From NCBI RefSeq assembly GCF_012275375.1, contig NZ_JAAZQJ010000007.1, positions 186,001 to 250,000 on the forward strand: a stretch of 64,000 nt of DNA. Reading direction: 5' to 3'. Positions within the stretch are counted from its first letter, which is position 1. The number at the start of each line of letters is the position of its first letter. A program made the translations under genes and the position numbers. Of this stretch, positions 9,400 through 19,145 are shown piece by piece. The notes beneath the pieces are model-generated. The model saw nothing but the letters and a program-made list of their open reading frames with translations. It was not told where the DNA came from and made no database searches. The DNA comes from Dyella sp. SG609. GTDB taxonomy: Bacteria > Pseudomonadota > Gammaproteobacteria > Xanthomonadales > Rhodanobacteraceae.

Positions 9400-10323
9400 C
9401 TAAGTAAGCACGTAGTCTTCCGGCTGCAGCGGCGGCGGCAGTTCGGTTTCGCCCAGCAGGCTGCGCAGGTTGATCTCCACCGTGCGGCTGAGCGCATCCA
9501 GCGGCAGGTCGTTCGGCAGCAGGTCGAACGGGTCCTCGATCTGCTCGCCGATGGCATCCAGGCCGAAGAAGGTATACGCCAGCACGCCCACCGCCACCGG
9601 CGTGAGCCAGCCGAAGGGATGGATCAGGCAGAACGGCAGCATGAAGCAGTACACGTGCACCGTGCGATGCAGCAGCAGGATGTAGGCAAACGGAATCGGT
9701 GTGCCCTTGATCCGTTCGCAACCGCCGAGCACGTGCGAAAGCGTGTTGAGTTCCTTGTCCATCGACGCGAGCAGCATGCCGTCGACGCCCGCTGCGCGCG
9801 CCTCTTTGGCATAAGCCTCGCCAAGCATGCCGAGAATCGCATTGGGCCGGTTGGGCGCGGCGATGGCGACGGCGCAGATATCGGCCGGAAGCCAGCGGCG
9901 CAGGTCCGCCTCCGGATCGGTGCCGCGCAGGTGATGGCGCAATGCATGCGTATAGCCGATCAGCGCGTGCACCAGCTGCCGGCGCTTTTGCAGCGGCGCA
10001 TCCGCCAGGAAGGACAGCGTCTGCCGCGTCAGGTTGCGCGTGGCGATCACCAGCTCGCCCCACAGCGAGCGGCCTTCCCACCAGCGCTGGTAGGCCACCG
10101 TGTTGCGAAAACCCAGGAAGATCGCCAGCGTCAGCCCCAGCAAGGTAAGCGGCGCCGCGTCCAGCCGGAAATGCAACGCCACGCCTTTCCAGTCGGCCAG
10201 CACCACCGCCAGCGACAGCAGCACGGTATAGAGCACGCGCGGCCAGATGATGGGGATGATCGAACCCTTCAGCGCAAACAGCAGCGTGCGCACCGAATGG
10301 CTGTGGGTGGGGCGGATGATCAT
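9400..10323 (-). CDS. Bestrophin-family (UPF0187) anion channel
   Basis: Membrane protein of 307 residues in the bacterial bestrophin family. Signature stretches are FLGFRNTVAYQRWWEGR near residues 70-86 and FGLDAIGEQIEDPF near the C-terminus. These match the channel-lining and cytosolic calcium-site regions of the family. Its ATG overlaps the stop of fdhD (ATGA), so the two are translationally coupled. Its presence at the end of a molybdoenzyme operon is unexplained; it may be a read-through passenger. Confidence 0.88.
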   Translation of the reverse strand: MIIRPTHSHSVRTLLFALKGSIIPIIWPRVLYTVLLSLAVVLADWKGVALHFRLDAAPLTLLGLTLAIFLGFRNTVAYQRWWEGRSLWGELVIATRNLTRQTLSFLADAPLQKRRQLVHALIGYTHALRHHLRGTDPEADLRRWLPADICAVAIAAPNRPNAILGMLGEAYAKEARAAGVDGMLLASMDKELNTLSHVLGGCERIKGTPIPFAYILLLHRTVHVYCFMLPFCLIHPFGWLTPVAVGVLAYTFFGLDAIGEQIEDPFDLLPNDLPLDALSRTVEINLRSLLGETELPPPLQPEDYVLT

Positions 10324-11132
10324 GGCGCTTGCGCCATGTCGCTGAGGCGTTGCGGATGGCTGTAGACCACGTGGCGCCCGGGTCGCACGAAGCCGGTGAG
10401 GGTGAGATGGCAGGACTGCGCCAGCGTCACCGCCAGCGCCGTCGGCGCGGAAATCGCAGCGAGCACGCCGACGCCCAGACTGGCCGCCTTGGTGACCATC
10501 TCGTAGCTGGCGCGGCTGGTGACCAGCACGAAGCCGCCGCGCAGATCGGTGCCGGCGCGCGTCAGGGCGCCGAGCAGCTTGTCCAGCGCGTTGTGGCGGC
10601 CGACGTCCTCGCGCACCAGCAGGATCTCGCCGGCCGGCGATGCCCATGCCGCGGCGTGCACCGCGCCGGTCTGGCTGTTGAGCTGCTGGTGCGGCGCGAG
10701 ACCTTCCAGCGCGCGCTCCAGCGCATGCGGCTCCAGCAGCGGGCCGTCCGGCACGCGTGCCAGTGGACGCAGCACGTCTTCCAGATGGCGGCTGCCGCAC
10801 AGGCCGCAACCGCTGCGTCCCGGCAGCAGGCGGGCGGAGTCCTCATCCACGCCTTCCACTTCGCCCGCGTCGACGTCCACCACATAGCCTTCGAGCTGCT
10901 CGTGGATGGCGACGCCGCGGATATCGTGCGCACGCGCCACACGCCCTTCGGTCAGCGAGAAACCATAGGCAAAGTCTTCCAGGTCCGCCGGCGTGGCCAT
11001 CATCACCGCGAAGGATTCGCCGTTGTAGCGCAGCTCCACCGGCGCTTCCTCGGCCAGCCAGTCCTCGCCCTGGCGCAGGTCGTTGCCCTGGCGGACGGTG
11101 ACATGGCGGCGCGCGAGTCCGGAGCGCGGCAT
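10320..11132 (-). CDS. fdhD: Formate dehydrogenase accessory sulfurtransferase FdhD
   Basis: Protein of 270 residues that moves sulfur from a cysteine desulfurase onto the molybdenum cofactor of formate-dehydrogenase-type enzymes. The conserved cysteine loop GRSGCGLCG is present, as are the cofactor-binding stretches LLVREDVGRHNALDKLLG and FVLVTSRASYEMVTKAA. It starts 5 bp after the fdhF-like gene and overlaps the bestrophin start by 4 bp. The neighbour it serves is almost certainly the YdeP-like molybdoenzyme. Confidence 0.95.
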   Translation of the reverse strand: MPRSGLARRHVTVRQGNDLRQGEDWLAEEAPVELRYNGESFAVMMATPADLEDFAYGFSLTEGRVARAHDIRGVAIHEQLEGYVVDVDAGEVEGVDEDSARLLPGRSGCGLCGSRHLEDVLRPLARVPDGPLLEPHALERALEGLAPHQQLNSQTGAVHAAAWASPAGEILLVREDVGRHNALDKLLGALTRAGTDLRGGFVLVTSRASYEMVTKAASLGVGVLAAISAPTALAVTLAQSCHLTLTGFVRPGRHVVYSHPQRLSDMAQAP

Positions 11133-11137
11133 GGCGG

Positions 11138-13456
11138 TCAGGCCTCCGCCGGTTCGCGCGATGCGGACAACCGCACCGGGATCGACTTGTAGCCCGGCGT
11201 GCCGGAACGCGCATCGTGTTCGTCCAGCGCCAGCAGGCCGTTGCCTTCGGGGAAGTACATCGCCACCGAGCCGCGCGCGATGCCGAACGGCACCGCCACG
11301 AAACCGCGCACCGCGCGCCCGTTCGGCGTGCCGTCCGCGGTGCTGGCTTCCACGTCGATGCGGTCGCCTTCGCGCAGGCCGCGCTCGGCCAGGTCGTCCG
11401 GATTGACGAAGACCACGTCGCGCCGGCCGGTGATGCCGCGGTAGCGGTCGTTGTAGCCGTAGATGGTGGTGTTGTACTGGTCGTGCGAGCGGATGGTGGC
11501 CAGCCGCAGCAGGTCGGCGGGCGCCGGGGCATCCTCGTCCAGCCCCTTGGCCAGCAGGAAGCGCGCCTTGCCGGAAGGCGTGTTCCAGCGCCGCAGCGCG
11601 GCGGCGTTCTCCAGGTGGAAGCCGCCCGGCTGGCGCACGCGCTCGTTGTAGTTGGCGAAGATCGGGAATACCGCCTCGATACCGTCGCGGATGTGGTCGT
11701 AGTCGGCCACCATGCCTTCCCAGTCCACCTTCGACTGCGGCAGCGTGGCGCGCGCGAGCAGCGCGACGATCGCCGGCTCCGAACGCAGATGCTCCGACGC
11801 CGGCCGCAGCCGGCCCTGCGAGGCATGCACCATCGACATGGAATCTTCCACCGTCACCGACTGCGGGCCGGCGGCCTGCAGGTCGATCTCGGTGCGGCCC
11901 AGGCAAGGCAGCAGGAAGGCCTCGCGCGCCGGGATCAGATGCGAGCGATTGAGCTTGGTGGCGACGTGCACCACCAGGTCGAGCTTGCGCATCGCCGGGA
12001 AGGTTGCCTGCGGGTCCGACATCGCCACCGCCAGGTTGCCGCCCAGGCACAGCAGCGCCTTGGAGCGGCCTTCGCCGATCGCCTGCACCGCGGCCACCGC
12101 ATCGTGGCCATGCGCGGTCGGCGGCTCGAAGCCGTAGACGCGGCGGATGCCGTCGAGCAAGGCGGCGTTGGGTTTTTCGGTGATGCCCACCGTGCGGTCG
12201 CCCTGCACGTTGGAATGGCCGCGCAGCGGGCAGATGCCGGCGCCGGGCTTGCCCAGGTTGCCGCGCAGCAGCAGCACGTTGAGCAGCTGCTGCACGTTCT
12301 GCACGCCGTGGCGATGCTGGGTGATGCCCATGCCGTAGCAGAAGATCACCTTCTCGGCGGCGGCGTAGATGCCGGCCGCCACTTCGATCTCCGCGTGGCT
12401 CAGGCCCGAGGCGCGTTCGATGCTTTCCCACGGGGTGGCGAGCACGTCGTCGCGCAGCGCTTCGAAGCCGGTGGTGTGTTCGGCGATGAAGCCGCGATCC
12501 AGCACGCCCTTGCCGCCGCCGGCCAGATCCGCCGCGTCGGCTTCGAACAGCCACTTCATGATGCCCTTCATGGTGGCGATGTCGCCGCCGATCTTCGGCT
12601 TGAAATAGGTGGTGGCGATCGGCACCGAACGGCCGGTCAGCATCTCGGTCGGGTCCTGCGGCGAGGTGAAGCGTTCCAGGCCGCGCTCGGGCATCGGATT
12701 CAGCACCACGATCGGCACGCCGCGCAGCGATACCTCGCGCAAGGTGCCGAGCATGCGCGGATGGTTGGTGCCGGGATTGTGGCCGATGCAGAACACCGCA
12801 TCCGCATGCTCGAAGTCTTCCAGCTGCACCGTGCCCTTGCCCACGCCGATCGCTTCGGGCAGGCCGACGCTGGAGGCCTCGTGGCACATGTTCGAGCAAT
12901 CGGGGAAGTTGTTGCAGCCGTATTCGCGCGCGAACAGCTGGTACAGGAAGGCCGCCTCGTTGGAGGCGCGGCCGGAGGCGTAGAACTCCGCCATGGTCGG
13001 ATCGGGCAGCGCGCGCAACGCGGCGCCGATGCGCGCGGCGGCTTCGTCCCAGGAAACCGGCACGTATTTGTCCTGCGCCGCGTCGTACGCCATCGGGTGG
13101 GTCAGGCGGCCCTGGTCTTCCAGCGCGTGGTCGGTCCACTCCCACAGTTCGGACAGCGTGTGCTGCGCGAAGAACTCCGGCGTGGTGCGCTTGGACGTCG
13201 CTTCCCAGGTGATCGCCTTGGCGCCGTTCTCGCAGAACTCGAACGAGGAGGTGTGGCGCGGATCGGGCCAGGCGCAACCGGGGCAATCGAAACCCAGCGG
13301 CTTGTTGGCGCGCTGCAGCGCCTCCACCGAGCGCGCCACCGCCATCTGGTCGCGGATCGCCTTGGCCACGGCGCGCAGCGCACCCCAGCCGCCAGCGGGG
13401 CCGTCGTAGGGCTGGATGCTTTTGTCGAGGTCGGTGTCTTTGGGGTGGGCGCTCAT
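11138..13456 (-). CDS. FdhF/YdeP-family molybdopterin oxidoreductase
   Basis: Cytoplasmic bis-MGD oxidoreductase of 772 residues (no signal peptide). It belongs to the YdeP branch of the formate dehydrogenase family. The N-terminus keeps only Cys58 and Cys61 of the cluster region (FDCPGCAWPDP). A molybdopterin-binding core follows (FCIGHNPGTNHPRMLG, CYGMGITQHRHG), then the C-terminal cofactor-closing domain (YNTTIYGYNDRYRGI). YdeP-type proteins are linked to acid or general stress, and their true substrate is uncertain. It is followed immediately by fdhD and preceded, 78 bp away, by modC. Confidence 0.9.
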   Translation of the reverse strand: MSAHPKDTDLDKSIQPYDGPAGGWGALRAVAKAIRDQMAVARSVEALQRANKPLGFDCPGCAWPDPRHTSSFEFCENGAKAITWEATSKRTTPEFFAQHTLSELWEWTDHALEDQGRLTHPMAYDAAQDKYVPVSWDEAAARIGAALRALPDPTMAEFYASGRASNEAAFLYQLFAREYGCNNFPDCSNMCHEASSVGLPEAIGVGKGTVQLEDFEHADAVFCIGHNPGTNHPRMLGTLREVSLRGVPIVVLNPMPERGLERFTSPQDPTEMLTGRSVPIATTYFKPKIGGDIATMKGIMKWLFEADAADLAGGGKGVLDRGFIAEHTTGFEALRDDVLATPWESIERASGLSHAEIEVAAGIYAAAEKVIFCYGMGITQHRHGVQNVQQLLNVLLLRGNLGKPGAGICPLRGHSNVQGDRTVGITEKPNAALLDGIRRVYGFEPPTAHGHDAVAAVQAIGEGRSKALLCLGGNLAVAMSDPQATFPAMRKLDLVVHVATKLNRSHLIPAREAFLLPCLGRTEIDLQAAGPQSVTVEDSMSMVHASQGRLRPASEHLRSEPAIVALLARATLPQSKVDWEGMVADYDHIRDGIEAVFPIFANYNERVRQPGGFHLENAAALRRWNTPSGKARFLLAKGLDEDAPAPADLLRLATIRSHDQYNTTIYGYNDRYRGITGRRDVVFVNPDDLAERGLREGDRIDVEASTADGTPNGRAVRGFVAVPFGIARGSVAMYFPEGNGLLALDEHDARSGTPGYKSIPVRLSASREPAEA

Positions 13457-13534
13457 GGGGTTACCGCGTCGTGCATGTCGTCGATCGAGGCGATGATAGG
13501 CCCGCTGCCGGATACGGGCCAGGGATGCGCATGT

Positions 13535-14530
13535 CTAGCTGCCGTTTTCCACGGGCCAGCAACGGATCGCCTGTGGCGGCAAGGACACCGCGCTTGCCGC
13601 CGGCAACTCGTAGCCCGCCGGCGGTTCCACCCACAACCGCGCCTGGCCGCAGCGCATGCCCAGATAGCTGCGGTGCGGCGCGGTCTGGCGCAGTTCGAAC
13701 GCGGCGGGAATGGCATCCGCTGGCGCGACGGACTGATCGTGCAGCCGCACCGCCGCCGGCGCGATATGCCAATCGACCAAGGTGCCATCGGGCAGCGGCG
13801 TCTCCAGCGGCAAGCTGGCTTCGGCTTCGGGCCAGGACAGGCGCTGCGCCCCGGGTGAGCCGACGACGCGGCCACGCTGCACGTTGCGCAGCCCCAGCAG
13901 CCGCGCCACCGCGCCGCTCGCCGGTTGCGCATGCACCTCTTCGGGCGTGCCGATCTGCACGATGCGGCGGCCGTGCATCAGCACCAGGCGGTCGGCCACC
14001 GCGGCGAGCGCCGGATCGTGGCTCACCGCCAGGGCGGGAATGCCGGCCTCGTGCACTTCGGCAATCAGTTCGGCCAGCACTTCGTCGCGCGTGACCGGGT
14101 CCAGCGCCGAGGTGGGTTCGTCCAGCAGCAGCAGGCTCGGCTTGCGCGCGAGTGCGCGCGCCAAGGCCACGCGCTGCTGTTGCCCACCGGACAACGAGGC
14201 CGGCCAGCGTTCGGCCAGATCGGCCATGCCCACGCGCTCCAGCCACTGGAGCGCCTGCGCTCGCCGCTGCGCGCCGCGCAGGCTGAAAGCAACGTTCTCC
14301 CACGCTCGCAGGTGCGGAAACAGCGCGTGGCCCTGCGGCAGATAACCCACCGCACGCTGCTGCGGCGGCAGCCCGTCGAACGGTTTGCCGCGCGCCGCGA
14401 TCAGCCCCGCGATCGCCGACAGCAGCAAGGTCTTGCCCTCGCCGCTCGCGCCCAGCAGCACGGTGAAGCCGGCGACTTCGAAGCTGGCATGCAGCGCCAC
14501 CGGCTGCTCGATGCGGTAGTCGATGCGCAT
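13535..14530 (-). CDS. modC: Molybdate ABC transporter ATP-binding protein ModC
   Basis: ATPase of 331 residues that powers molybdate import. Walker A is GASGEGKT (27-34), the ABC signature LSGGQQQR (113-120), Walker [10 protein letters not shown], and the switch His is in AVSHD. The C-terminal ~100 residues form a regulatory MOP/TOBE-like domain ([16 protein letters not shown]). The ATG shares one base with the modB stop (TGATG). It is the last gene of the cofactor/transport run before the molybdoenzyme. Confidence 0.93.
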   Translation of the reverse strand: MRIDYRIEQPVALHASFEVAGFTVLLGASGEGKTLLLSAIAGLIAARGKPFDGLPPQQRAVGYLPQGHALFPHLRAWENVAFSLRGAQRRAQALQWLERVGMADLAERWPASLSGGQQQRVALARALARKPSLLLLDEPTSALDPVTRDEVLAELIAEVHEAGIPALAVSHDPALAAVADRLVLMHGRRIVQIGTPEEVHAQPASGAVARLLGLRNVQRGRVVGSPGAQRLSWPEAEASLPLETPLPDGTLVDWHIAPAAVRLHDQSVAPADAIPAAFELRQTAPHRSYLGMRCGQARLWVEPPAGYELPAASAVSLPPQAIRCWPVENGS

Positions 14531-15312
14531 CACGCCAGGCGCCTGCGCACGGCCATGCCCAGCACCAGCGGCATGGGCAGCGCCGCCAGGAAGAACACCC
14601 ACAGCAGCGGATACACCGCATCCAGGCCGATGTCCTGCAGGTTCACCCACAGCTTCACCGGGATGCCCTGCGGGTAATACGCCACGATCAGCACCGCGCC
14701 GAACTCGCCCAGCGCGCGCACCCACGCCAAGGCCACCGCGGCGGCCAGCCCCAGCCGCGCCAGCGGCAGGCTGACGTGGACGAAGCTGCGCCAGGGCGAA
14801 TAGCCCAGCGTGAGCGCGATCTGTTCCAGCTCGCGCGGCACGCCTTCGAAAGCGGTGCGCGCGGCCATCACGTAATACGGCAGCGCCGCGTAGAACTGCG
14901 CCAGGATGAAGGCCGGCGCCGAATTGGTCAGCAGCACGCCGGCACGTTCCAGCAGATGGCCGGCCGGGCCATAAGGCCCGTACATCGACGCCAGCAGCAG
15001 GCCCATCGCCAGCGGCGGCGTCAGCAGCGAGACCAGCAGCAGCGCATCGACCAGCCATTGCCCGCGCACGCGATGCCGCGCCAGCCACCACGCCAGCGGC
15101 GTGCCCAGCGCCACGATCGGCAGCAGCGCGATCAGGCTGTAGCCCAGCGACACGCGCACCGCGCCGCCGTCGCCATGCGCGAAACCGAAATGCCGCCAGT
15201 CGGTGGCCAGCAGCAGGCCGACGAACGGCGTGGCCAGCAGCAGCAAGGCCAGCGCCGCCGGCAGCGCGGAAAGCCGCGGACGATAGCGCGCCATGCCGGT
15301 CGCTGAGCTCAC
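14530..15312 (-). CDS. modB: Molybdate ABC transporter permease ModB
   Basis: Inner-membrane permease of about 260 residues with five to six helices. It carries the cytoplasmic EAA-type loop for ModC ([17 protein letters not shown]) and [13 protein letters not shown], typical of molybdate permeases. The start is taken as GTG at 15312, which overlaps the modA stop as GTGA and follows GAGG. An in-frame ATG at 15294 has no ribosome site. It is coupled to modC by a one-base overlap. Confidence 0.92.
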   Translation of the reverse strand: MSSATGMARYRPRLSALPAALALLLLATPFVGLLLATDWRHFGFAHGDGGAVRVSLGYSLIALLPIVALGTPLAWWLARHRVRGQWLVDALLLVSLLTPPLAMGLLLASMYGPYGPAGHLLERAGVLLTNSAPAFILAQFYAALPYYVMAARTAFEGVPRELEQIALTLGYSPWRSFVHVSLPLARLGLAAAVALAWVRALGEFGAVLIVAYYPQGIPVKLWVNLQDIGLDAVYPLLWVFFLAALPMPLVLGMAVRRRLA

Positions 15313-16223
15313 AGCGCCTCGCCGTGCGGCGGGTCGTAGCCGCGTTCGCGCAGCATCGCCTGCCCCGCGGCCGACTGCAGCAGCTGCACGAAGTCGGCGG
15401 CCAGCTGCGCCTGCTTCGCATCGGTCAGCACGGCGGCATAGAACACCAGCGGCTGCGCCTTCAGCACCTTGCCGTCGGCCAGGGTGAGATTGGCCTTGCC
15501 GTACCAGGCTTCCTGCAGGGACGGCTGCGCGAGGTTGATCTCGTCGGGCAGATCGATAGTGGGCAGATGATGCGAGAACGCCGCGCTGGCGTAGCCCACG
15601 GCGGCATCGATCTGGCCGGCCTCCAGGCGCGACATCAGCGAAGGCTCGGCGAAGATCTGCTGCGGGTTCTGCAGCTCGCCGGCGATGTCCTTCAGCAGAC
15701 CGGGCTGGTGGTAATAGGTCTCGGCCAGCTGCAAGGTCAGCAAGGCGTTGGCACCCTGCGGATCGACGGCGGGATCGGTGCGCCCGATGCGCAGGCCGGA
15801 TTGCCGCAGCACTTCGTACCAGGTCTTCCTGCCCTTGGCCGCCGCCTCGAAATCCTTGGCGAAACGGCTCTTGGGGCCATAGATCACCACCATGCGCGTA
15901 CTCGCCACCGGCACCGCCCGCCCGGCGAGCCCCGCATCGCGCACCACCTTCATCGGCGGCGGCGTGATGGCGACGAACACGTCGGCCTGCATCTGCTTGC
16001 CGGCCAGCAGGCGCGCCAGCGCGAACGAACCCTGCCCCACGCCTTCGAAGCGCGCGCCGTGCGCCTTGGCGAAGGCCGGACCGAGCGACTGGTCCATCAG
16101 CACGCCCATCGAGCCGGCGTAGGCCACGCGCAGCACCGGCGCGTCCGTTGCCAGCACCGCCGCGGCGGACAGCAACAGCAGCGGCGACAGCCAGCGCGCC
16201 AGGAGACGATATCCGCGTTTCAT
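15309..16223 (-). CDS. modA: Molybdate-binding periplasmic protein ModA
   Basis: Substrate-binding protein of 304 residues. A signal peptide ([19 protein letters not shown]) is cleaved near residue 26. The mature part starts with [15 protein letters not shown] and has [21 protein letters not shown] and [15 protein letters not shown], typical of the oxyanion-binding family. The sequence cannot separate molybdate from tungstate preference. AGGAGG precedes the ATG at 16223, and the upstream small gene overlaps it as ATGA. Confidence 0.88.
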   Translation of the reverse strand: MKRGYRLLARWLSPLLLLSAAAVLATDAPVLRVAYAGSMGVLMDQSLGPAFAKAHGARFEGVGQGSFALARLLAGKQMQADVFVAITPPPMKVVRDAGLAGRAVPVASTRMVVIYGPKSRFAKDFEAAAKGRKTWYEVLRQSGLRIGRTDPAVDPQGANALLTLQLAETYYHQPGLLKDIAGELQNPQQIFAEPSLMSRLEAGQIDAAVGYASAAFSHHLPTIDLPDEINLAQPSLQEAWYGKANLTLADGKVLKAQPLVFYAAVLTDAKQAQLAADFVQLLQSAAGQAMLRERGYDPPHGEAL

Positions 16224-16570
16224 GCCCCCTCCTCCTTCTTGCCGCGGCGCTGCCGCACGCTGTCGCGCACGTCCACGTCGAACAACAGTTGCAGCGGCTC
16301 GCCGCCGGGTACCGGCAAGGCAAGCTCCAGACCGTCGCGGCTGGGCAGGCGCGCGGCGAAGGCGCGCACGTCGGCGCCGTTCAATGCCACCTGCCAACCG
16401 TCGGCATGGCGCTGCCAGCCATGGGCATCGCCCAGGATCAGTTGCTGGCTTTCCAGCCGGCCATCCGGCCAGCGCGTGCGATTGCCCACCGCGGCGCCGC
16501 CCAGCAGTTGCGCCAGCTCCGCTTCGTCGATGCGCAGGCGCAATGTCTGGCCCTGCAGTTGCAACTTCAT
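16220..16570 (-). CDS. Small conserved protein of the mod/mob cluster (DUF7009-like)
   Basis: Soluble protein of 116 residues beginning MKLQLQGQTLRLRIDEAEL and ending in a basic-acidic tail ([11 protein letters not shown]). It resembles small proteins found beside molybdate genes in other proteobacteria (a DUF7009-like pattern, from memory). It overlaps mobA upstream and modA downstream by ATGA each, so it is part of the same translational chain. Function unknown; a role in molybdate handling is inferred from position only. Confidence 0.65.
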   Translation of the reverse strand: MKLQLQGQTLRLRIDEAELAQLLGGAAVGNRTRWPDGRLESQQLILGDAHGWQRHADGWQVALNGADVRAFAARLPSRDGLELALPVPGGEPLQLLFDVDVRDSVRQRRGKKEEGA

Positions 16571-17139
16571 CCGGCCACCTCGTTCCATTGGGTTTCGGTA
16601 TTGCAGTCGGCCAGCTGCGCGGCTTCGCCGGCACCCAGCGCCAGCTCCACGTGGCCGAGCGCGGACTGCAGGGCGCGCAGCGAGCGCCGGCGCGGGTCGC
16701 CGCGCGACATCAGCTCCGCCAAAGCCTCGCGGCTGCGCGTATTCAAGCGCAAGCGCAGCGGCAGCACGTGGCCGGCAAAAGAGACACTGGATGCCTGCGG
16801 CTGCTCGCTCCGCAAGCGCTGCAGCAGGTTGGCTTGCAGCAGCGGCATGTCGACCGGAATCACCAGCAGGTCGGCATCGCCGATCACCGCCTGCGCGATG
16901 CCAGCCAAGCCGCCCAGTGGCCCCGCCTGCGGCGTGGCATCGGCGACACCCTGGTAATCCGGGCGCATGCCGCTGACGCGCGCTTCGTCCACACCGGCTT
17001 CGCGCAACACCTCGAGCTGATGCTCGATCAGCGGCCTGCCGCGCCAGGACAGCAGCGCCTTGTCCCGCCCCATCCGCGAGGACAGCCCGCCCGCCAGCAC
17101 CACGCCCAGGCAGCGCGGCGGCTCAGTGGGCGTGCCCAT
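16567..17139 (-). CDS. mobA: Molybdenum cofactor guanylyltransferase MobA
   Basis: Nucleotidyltransferase of about 190 residues that attaches GMP to molybdopterin, forming the MGD cofactor needed by the FdhF-like enzyme. It shows the GT-A signature LGVVLAGGLSSRMGRDKALL and the metal-binding PVDMPLL. The ATG at 17139 overlaps the end of moaE by 17 bp; another in-frame ATG lies at 17148. The downstream small gene overlaps by 4 bp. Confidence 0.92.
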   Translation of the reverse strand: MGTPTEPPRCLGVVLAGGLSSRMGRDKALLSWRGRPLIEHQLEVLREAGVDEARVSGMRPDYQGVADATPQAGPLGGLAGIAQAVIGDADLLVIPVDMPLLQANLLQRLRSEQPQASSVSFAGHVLPLRLRLNTRSREALAELMSRGDPRRRSLRALQSALGHVELALGAGEAAQLADCNTETQWNEVAG

Positions 17140-17638
17140 GACCGCCATGCCCGGCCGTGTCGTGCGTTTCTTCCGCCGAGGCTTCGCACAGCGAGCAGCC
17201 TTCGCTCCAGGCGCTGTCGCCGTCGACGTAATGCTCCTGTTTCCAGATCGGCGCCTCGTGCTTGACCGCTTCGATCGCCAGCCGGCAGGCGCGGAACGCT
17301 TCGGCACGATGCGGCGTGCCCGCGGCAACCACCACGGCGAGGTCGCCCAGGCCCAGGTCGCCCTTGGCGTGGGCGATGTACAGCTTCAGCGGCGCGCCCA
17401 CCTCGGCGCGCGCGCGTTCGCCGATGGCCTGGAAGGTGCGCAGGGCCAGCGGCACGAACAGGTCGTAGCTGATGCCGACCACGTGGCGGCCGACATTGAA
17501 GTCGCGCACCTTGCCGACGAAGACCGCGATACCGCCGAAGCGCGGGTCCGACACGAAGTCCAGCGCAGCGGCCACGTCCAGCGCGGCCTCGGCGCGTTCG
17601 ACCACCGCCAGGTGCAGATCGTCCATCACGCTTTCCAC
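17123..17638 (-). CDS. moaE: Molybdopterin synthase catalytic subunit MoaE
   Basis: Large subunit of molybdopterin synthase (171 residues), which puts dithiolene sulfur into precursor Z using MoaD thiocarboxylate. Family stretches are FVGKVRDFNVG and the catalytic region EAVKHEAPIWKQE. A GTG start at 17638 is favoured: GGAGG lies 6 bp upstream, and it sits 2 bp after moaD; an ATG at 17626 is the alternative. The C-terminus carries a histidine-rich extension (HDTAGHGGHGHAH), which is not a usual part of the family core. Confidence 0.93.
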   Translation of the reverse strand: MESVMDDLHLAVVERAEAALDVAAALDFVSDPRFGGIAVFVGKVRDFNVGRHVVGISYDLFVPLALRTFQAIGERARAEVGAPLKLYIAHAKGDLGLGDLAVVVAAGTPHRAEAFRACRLAIEAVKHEAPIWKQEHYVDGDSAWSEGCSLCEASAEETHDTAGHGGHGHAH

Positions 17639-17640
17639 GC

Positions 17641-17901
17641 TCAACCTCCGCTGACCGGCGGCAGCACCGCCAATTCGACACCCTCGGGCACCTCGCGGTG
17701 GTTGTGCAGTATCTCCTCCGCGCTGGCGAAGGCCGAGATGCGCACCAGCCCCGCATTCACCTGCGGCGCATGCTCGCGCAGATGCGCCGCCAGCAGCTCG
17801 CGCAGCTCGGCGATGCTGCTGCTGGGCGGCACGTCCAGTTCCAGATAACCGCGAGCGTCCGCTTCGCGCAGCGCGCCGTACAGGGCGATCCGGGTTTTCA
17901 T
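17641..17901 (-). CDS. moaD: Molybdopterin synthase sulfur carrier subunit MoaD
   Basis: Ubiquitin-fold sulfur carrier of 86 residues ending in the diagnostic Gly-Gly (LPPVSGG). The terminal glycine is adenylated and thiocarboxylated by MoeB, which is not in this window. The ATG overlaps the moeA stop (ATGA), and moaE follows directly. Confidence 0.93.
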   Translation of the reverse strand: MKTRIALYGALREADARGYLELDVPPSSSIAELRELLAAHLREHAPQVNAGLVRISAFASAEEILHNHREVPEGVELAVLPPVSGG

Positions 17902-19145
17902 GCGCGACCCCACGACGGACTTTCCAGATGGCCCAGCCCATGGACCTCGACCAAGGTGCCAGCAGGCAGCTCGCCGGCATCGAGCGGGATATGCACCCAG
18001 GCATTGGCATCCGCCAGCGGGCGGATGCGGTACGACTCCTGGCCGTGCAGCGCGATGGCCGACAACTGTCCGCGCTCGTCCACCGCCAGCTGCGACTTCA
18101 GATAGAAATGCAGGCGCGGCTTCTTGACGAAGGGCGCGGCCAGCGGCACCTGCCAGGGCCGCTCGCGCGCAAGGCCGAGCATCGCGCGCAGCGCCGGCTC
18201 CACGAAGAAGCGCAGGCCCACCGCCACCGCGACCGGATTGCCCGGCAGGCCGAAGAACAGCGTGCCGTCCGGCAGGCGCGCGAACAGCAGCGGCTTGCCG
18301 GGGCGGATCGCCACCTTGTGGAACAGCACCTGCGCGCCCAGCCGTTCCAGCGCCACCGGCACGAAGTCGTAGCGCCCCATCGACACGGCGCCGGTGGAAA
18401 TGATGATGCGCGCGCCGGCCGCGCGGGCGCGGTCGACCGCATCGAGAAAGGCGTCGACGTCGTCGCCCACCGTTTCGGCGTGCGCCAGTTCGGCGCCGGC
18501 CGCGGGTATGCACGCGGCGAGGAAAGGGCCGTTGGAGTTGCGGATCTGCCCCGGCGCCAATGGCACGGCGGGGTCGTCGACCAGTTCGCGCCCGGTGCAC
18601 AGCGCCGCTACCCGCGGACGCGCGGTGACGCTGAGCTTCGCCACGCCCAGCGAGGCCAGCAGCATCAGATGCTGCGGCCCCAGCAGCGTACCCGCGGCCA
18701 GCACGGTCTCGCCGATGGCGACGTCCGAACCGGCCAGGCGCACGTTCTGCCCCACCGCCACGTCGGTCAGCAGGCGCACGCGATGCGGCGCTTCCAGCCG
18801 TTCGGTCTGCTCGACCGGGATCACGCGGTCCAGCCCCTCGGGCATCGCCGCGCCGGTCATGATTTCCCAGGCGCCGCGCGCGCGGCCGCGCATGGCATCG
18901 CCGGCCGCCTGCTCGCCTTCCACCAGCCATTCGCTGCCGGCTGGCAAGGGTTCGGCGCCGCCGCCCAGCGCATAGCCGTCCATCGCGGAGTTGTCGAACG
19001 GCGGGACCGCGGCGCCGCTGACCACCGGCTCGCGCAGCACGCGCCCCAGCGCCAGTTCGCTCCAGCAATCTTCCGCCGGCGCCTGCGTGCAGTGTTCCAG
19101 GACGATGCGCACGGCCTCGTCCGGCTCGAGCAGCTGGTGGCTCAT
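17898..19145 (-). CDS. moeA: Molybdopterin molybdenumtransferase MoeA
   Basis: Enzyme of 415 residues that inserts molybdate into adenylylated molybdopterin. Recognised stretches are VPPFDNSAMDGYAL (about 48-61), EIMTGAAMPEGLD, the MPT-binding ISTGAVSMGRYD, and FFGLPGNPVAVAVG in the catalytic domain. The ATG at 19145 overlaps the moaCB stop by 4 bp. Confidence 0.95.
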   Translation of the reverse strand: MSHQLLEPDEAVRIVLEHCTQAPAEDCWSELALGRVLREPVVSGAAVPPFDNSAMDGYALGGGAEPLPAGSEWLVEGEQAAGDAMRGRARGAWEIMTGAAMPEGLDRVIPVEQTERLEAPHRVRLLTDVAVGQNVRLAGSDVAIGETVLAAGTLLGPQHLMLLASLGVAKLSVTARPRVAALCTGRELVDDPAVPLAPGQIRNSNGPFLAACIPAAGAELAHAETVGDDVDAFLDAVDRARAAGARIIISTGAVSMGRYDFVPVALERLGAQVLFHKVAIRPGKPLLFARLPDGTLFFGLPGNPVAVAVGLRFFVEPALRAMLGLARERPWQVPLAAPFVKKPRLHFYLKSQLAVDERGQLSAIALHGQESYRIRPLADANAWVHIPLDAGELPAGTLVEVHGLGHLESPSWGRA

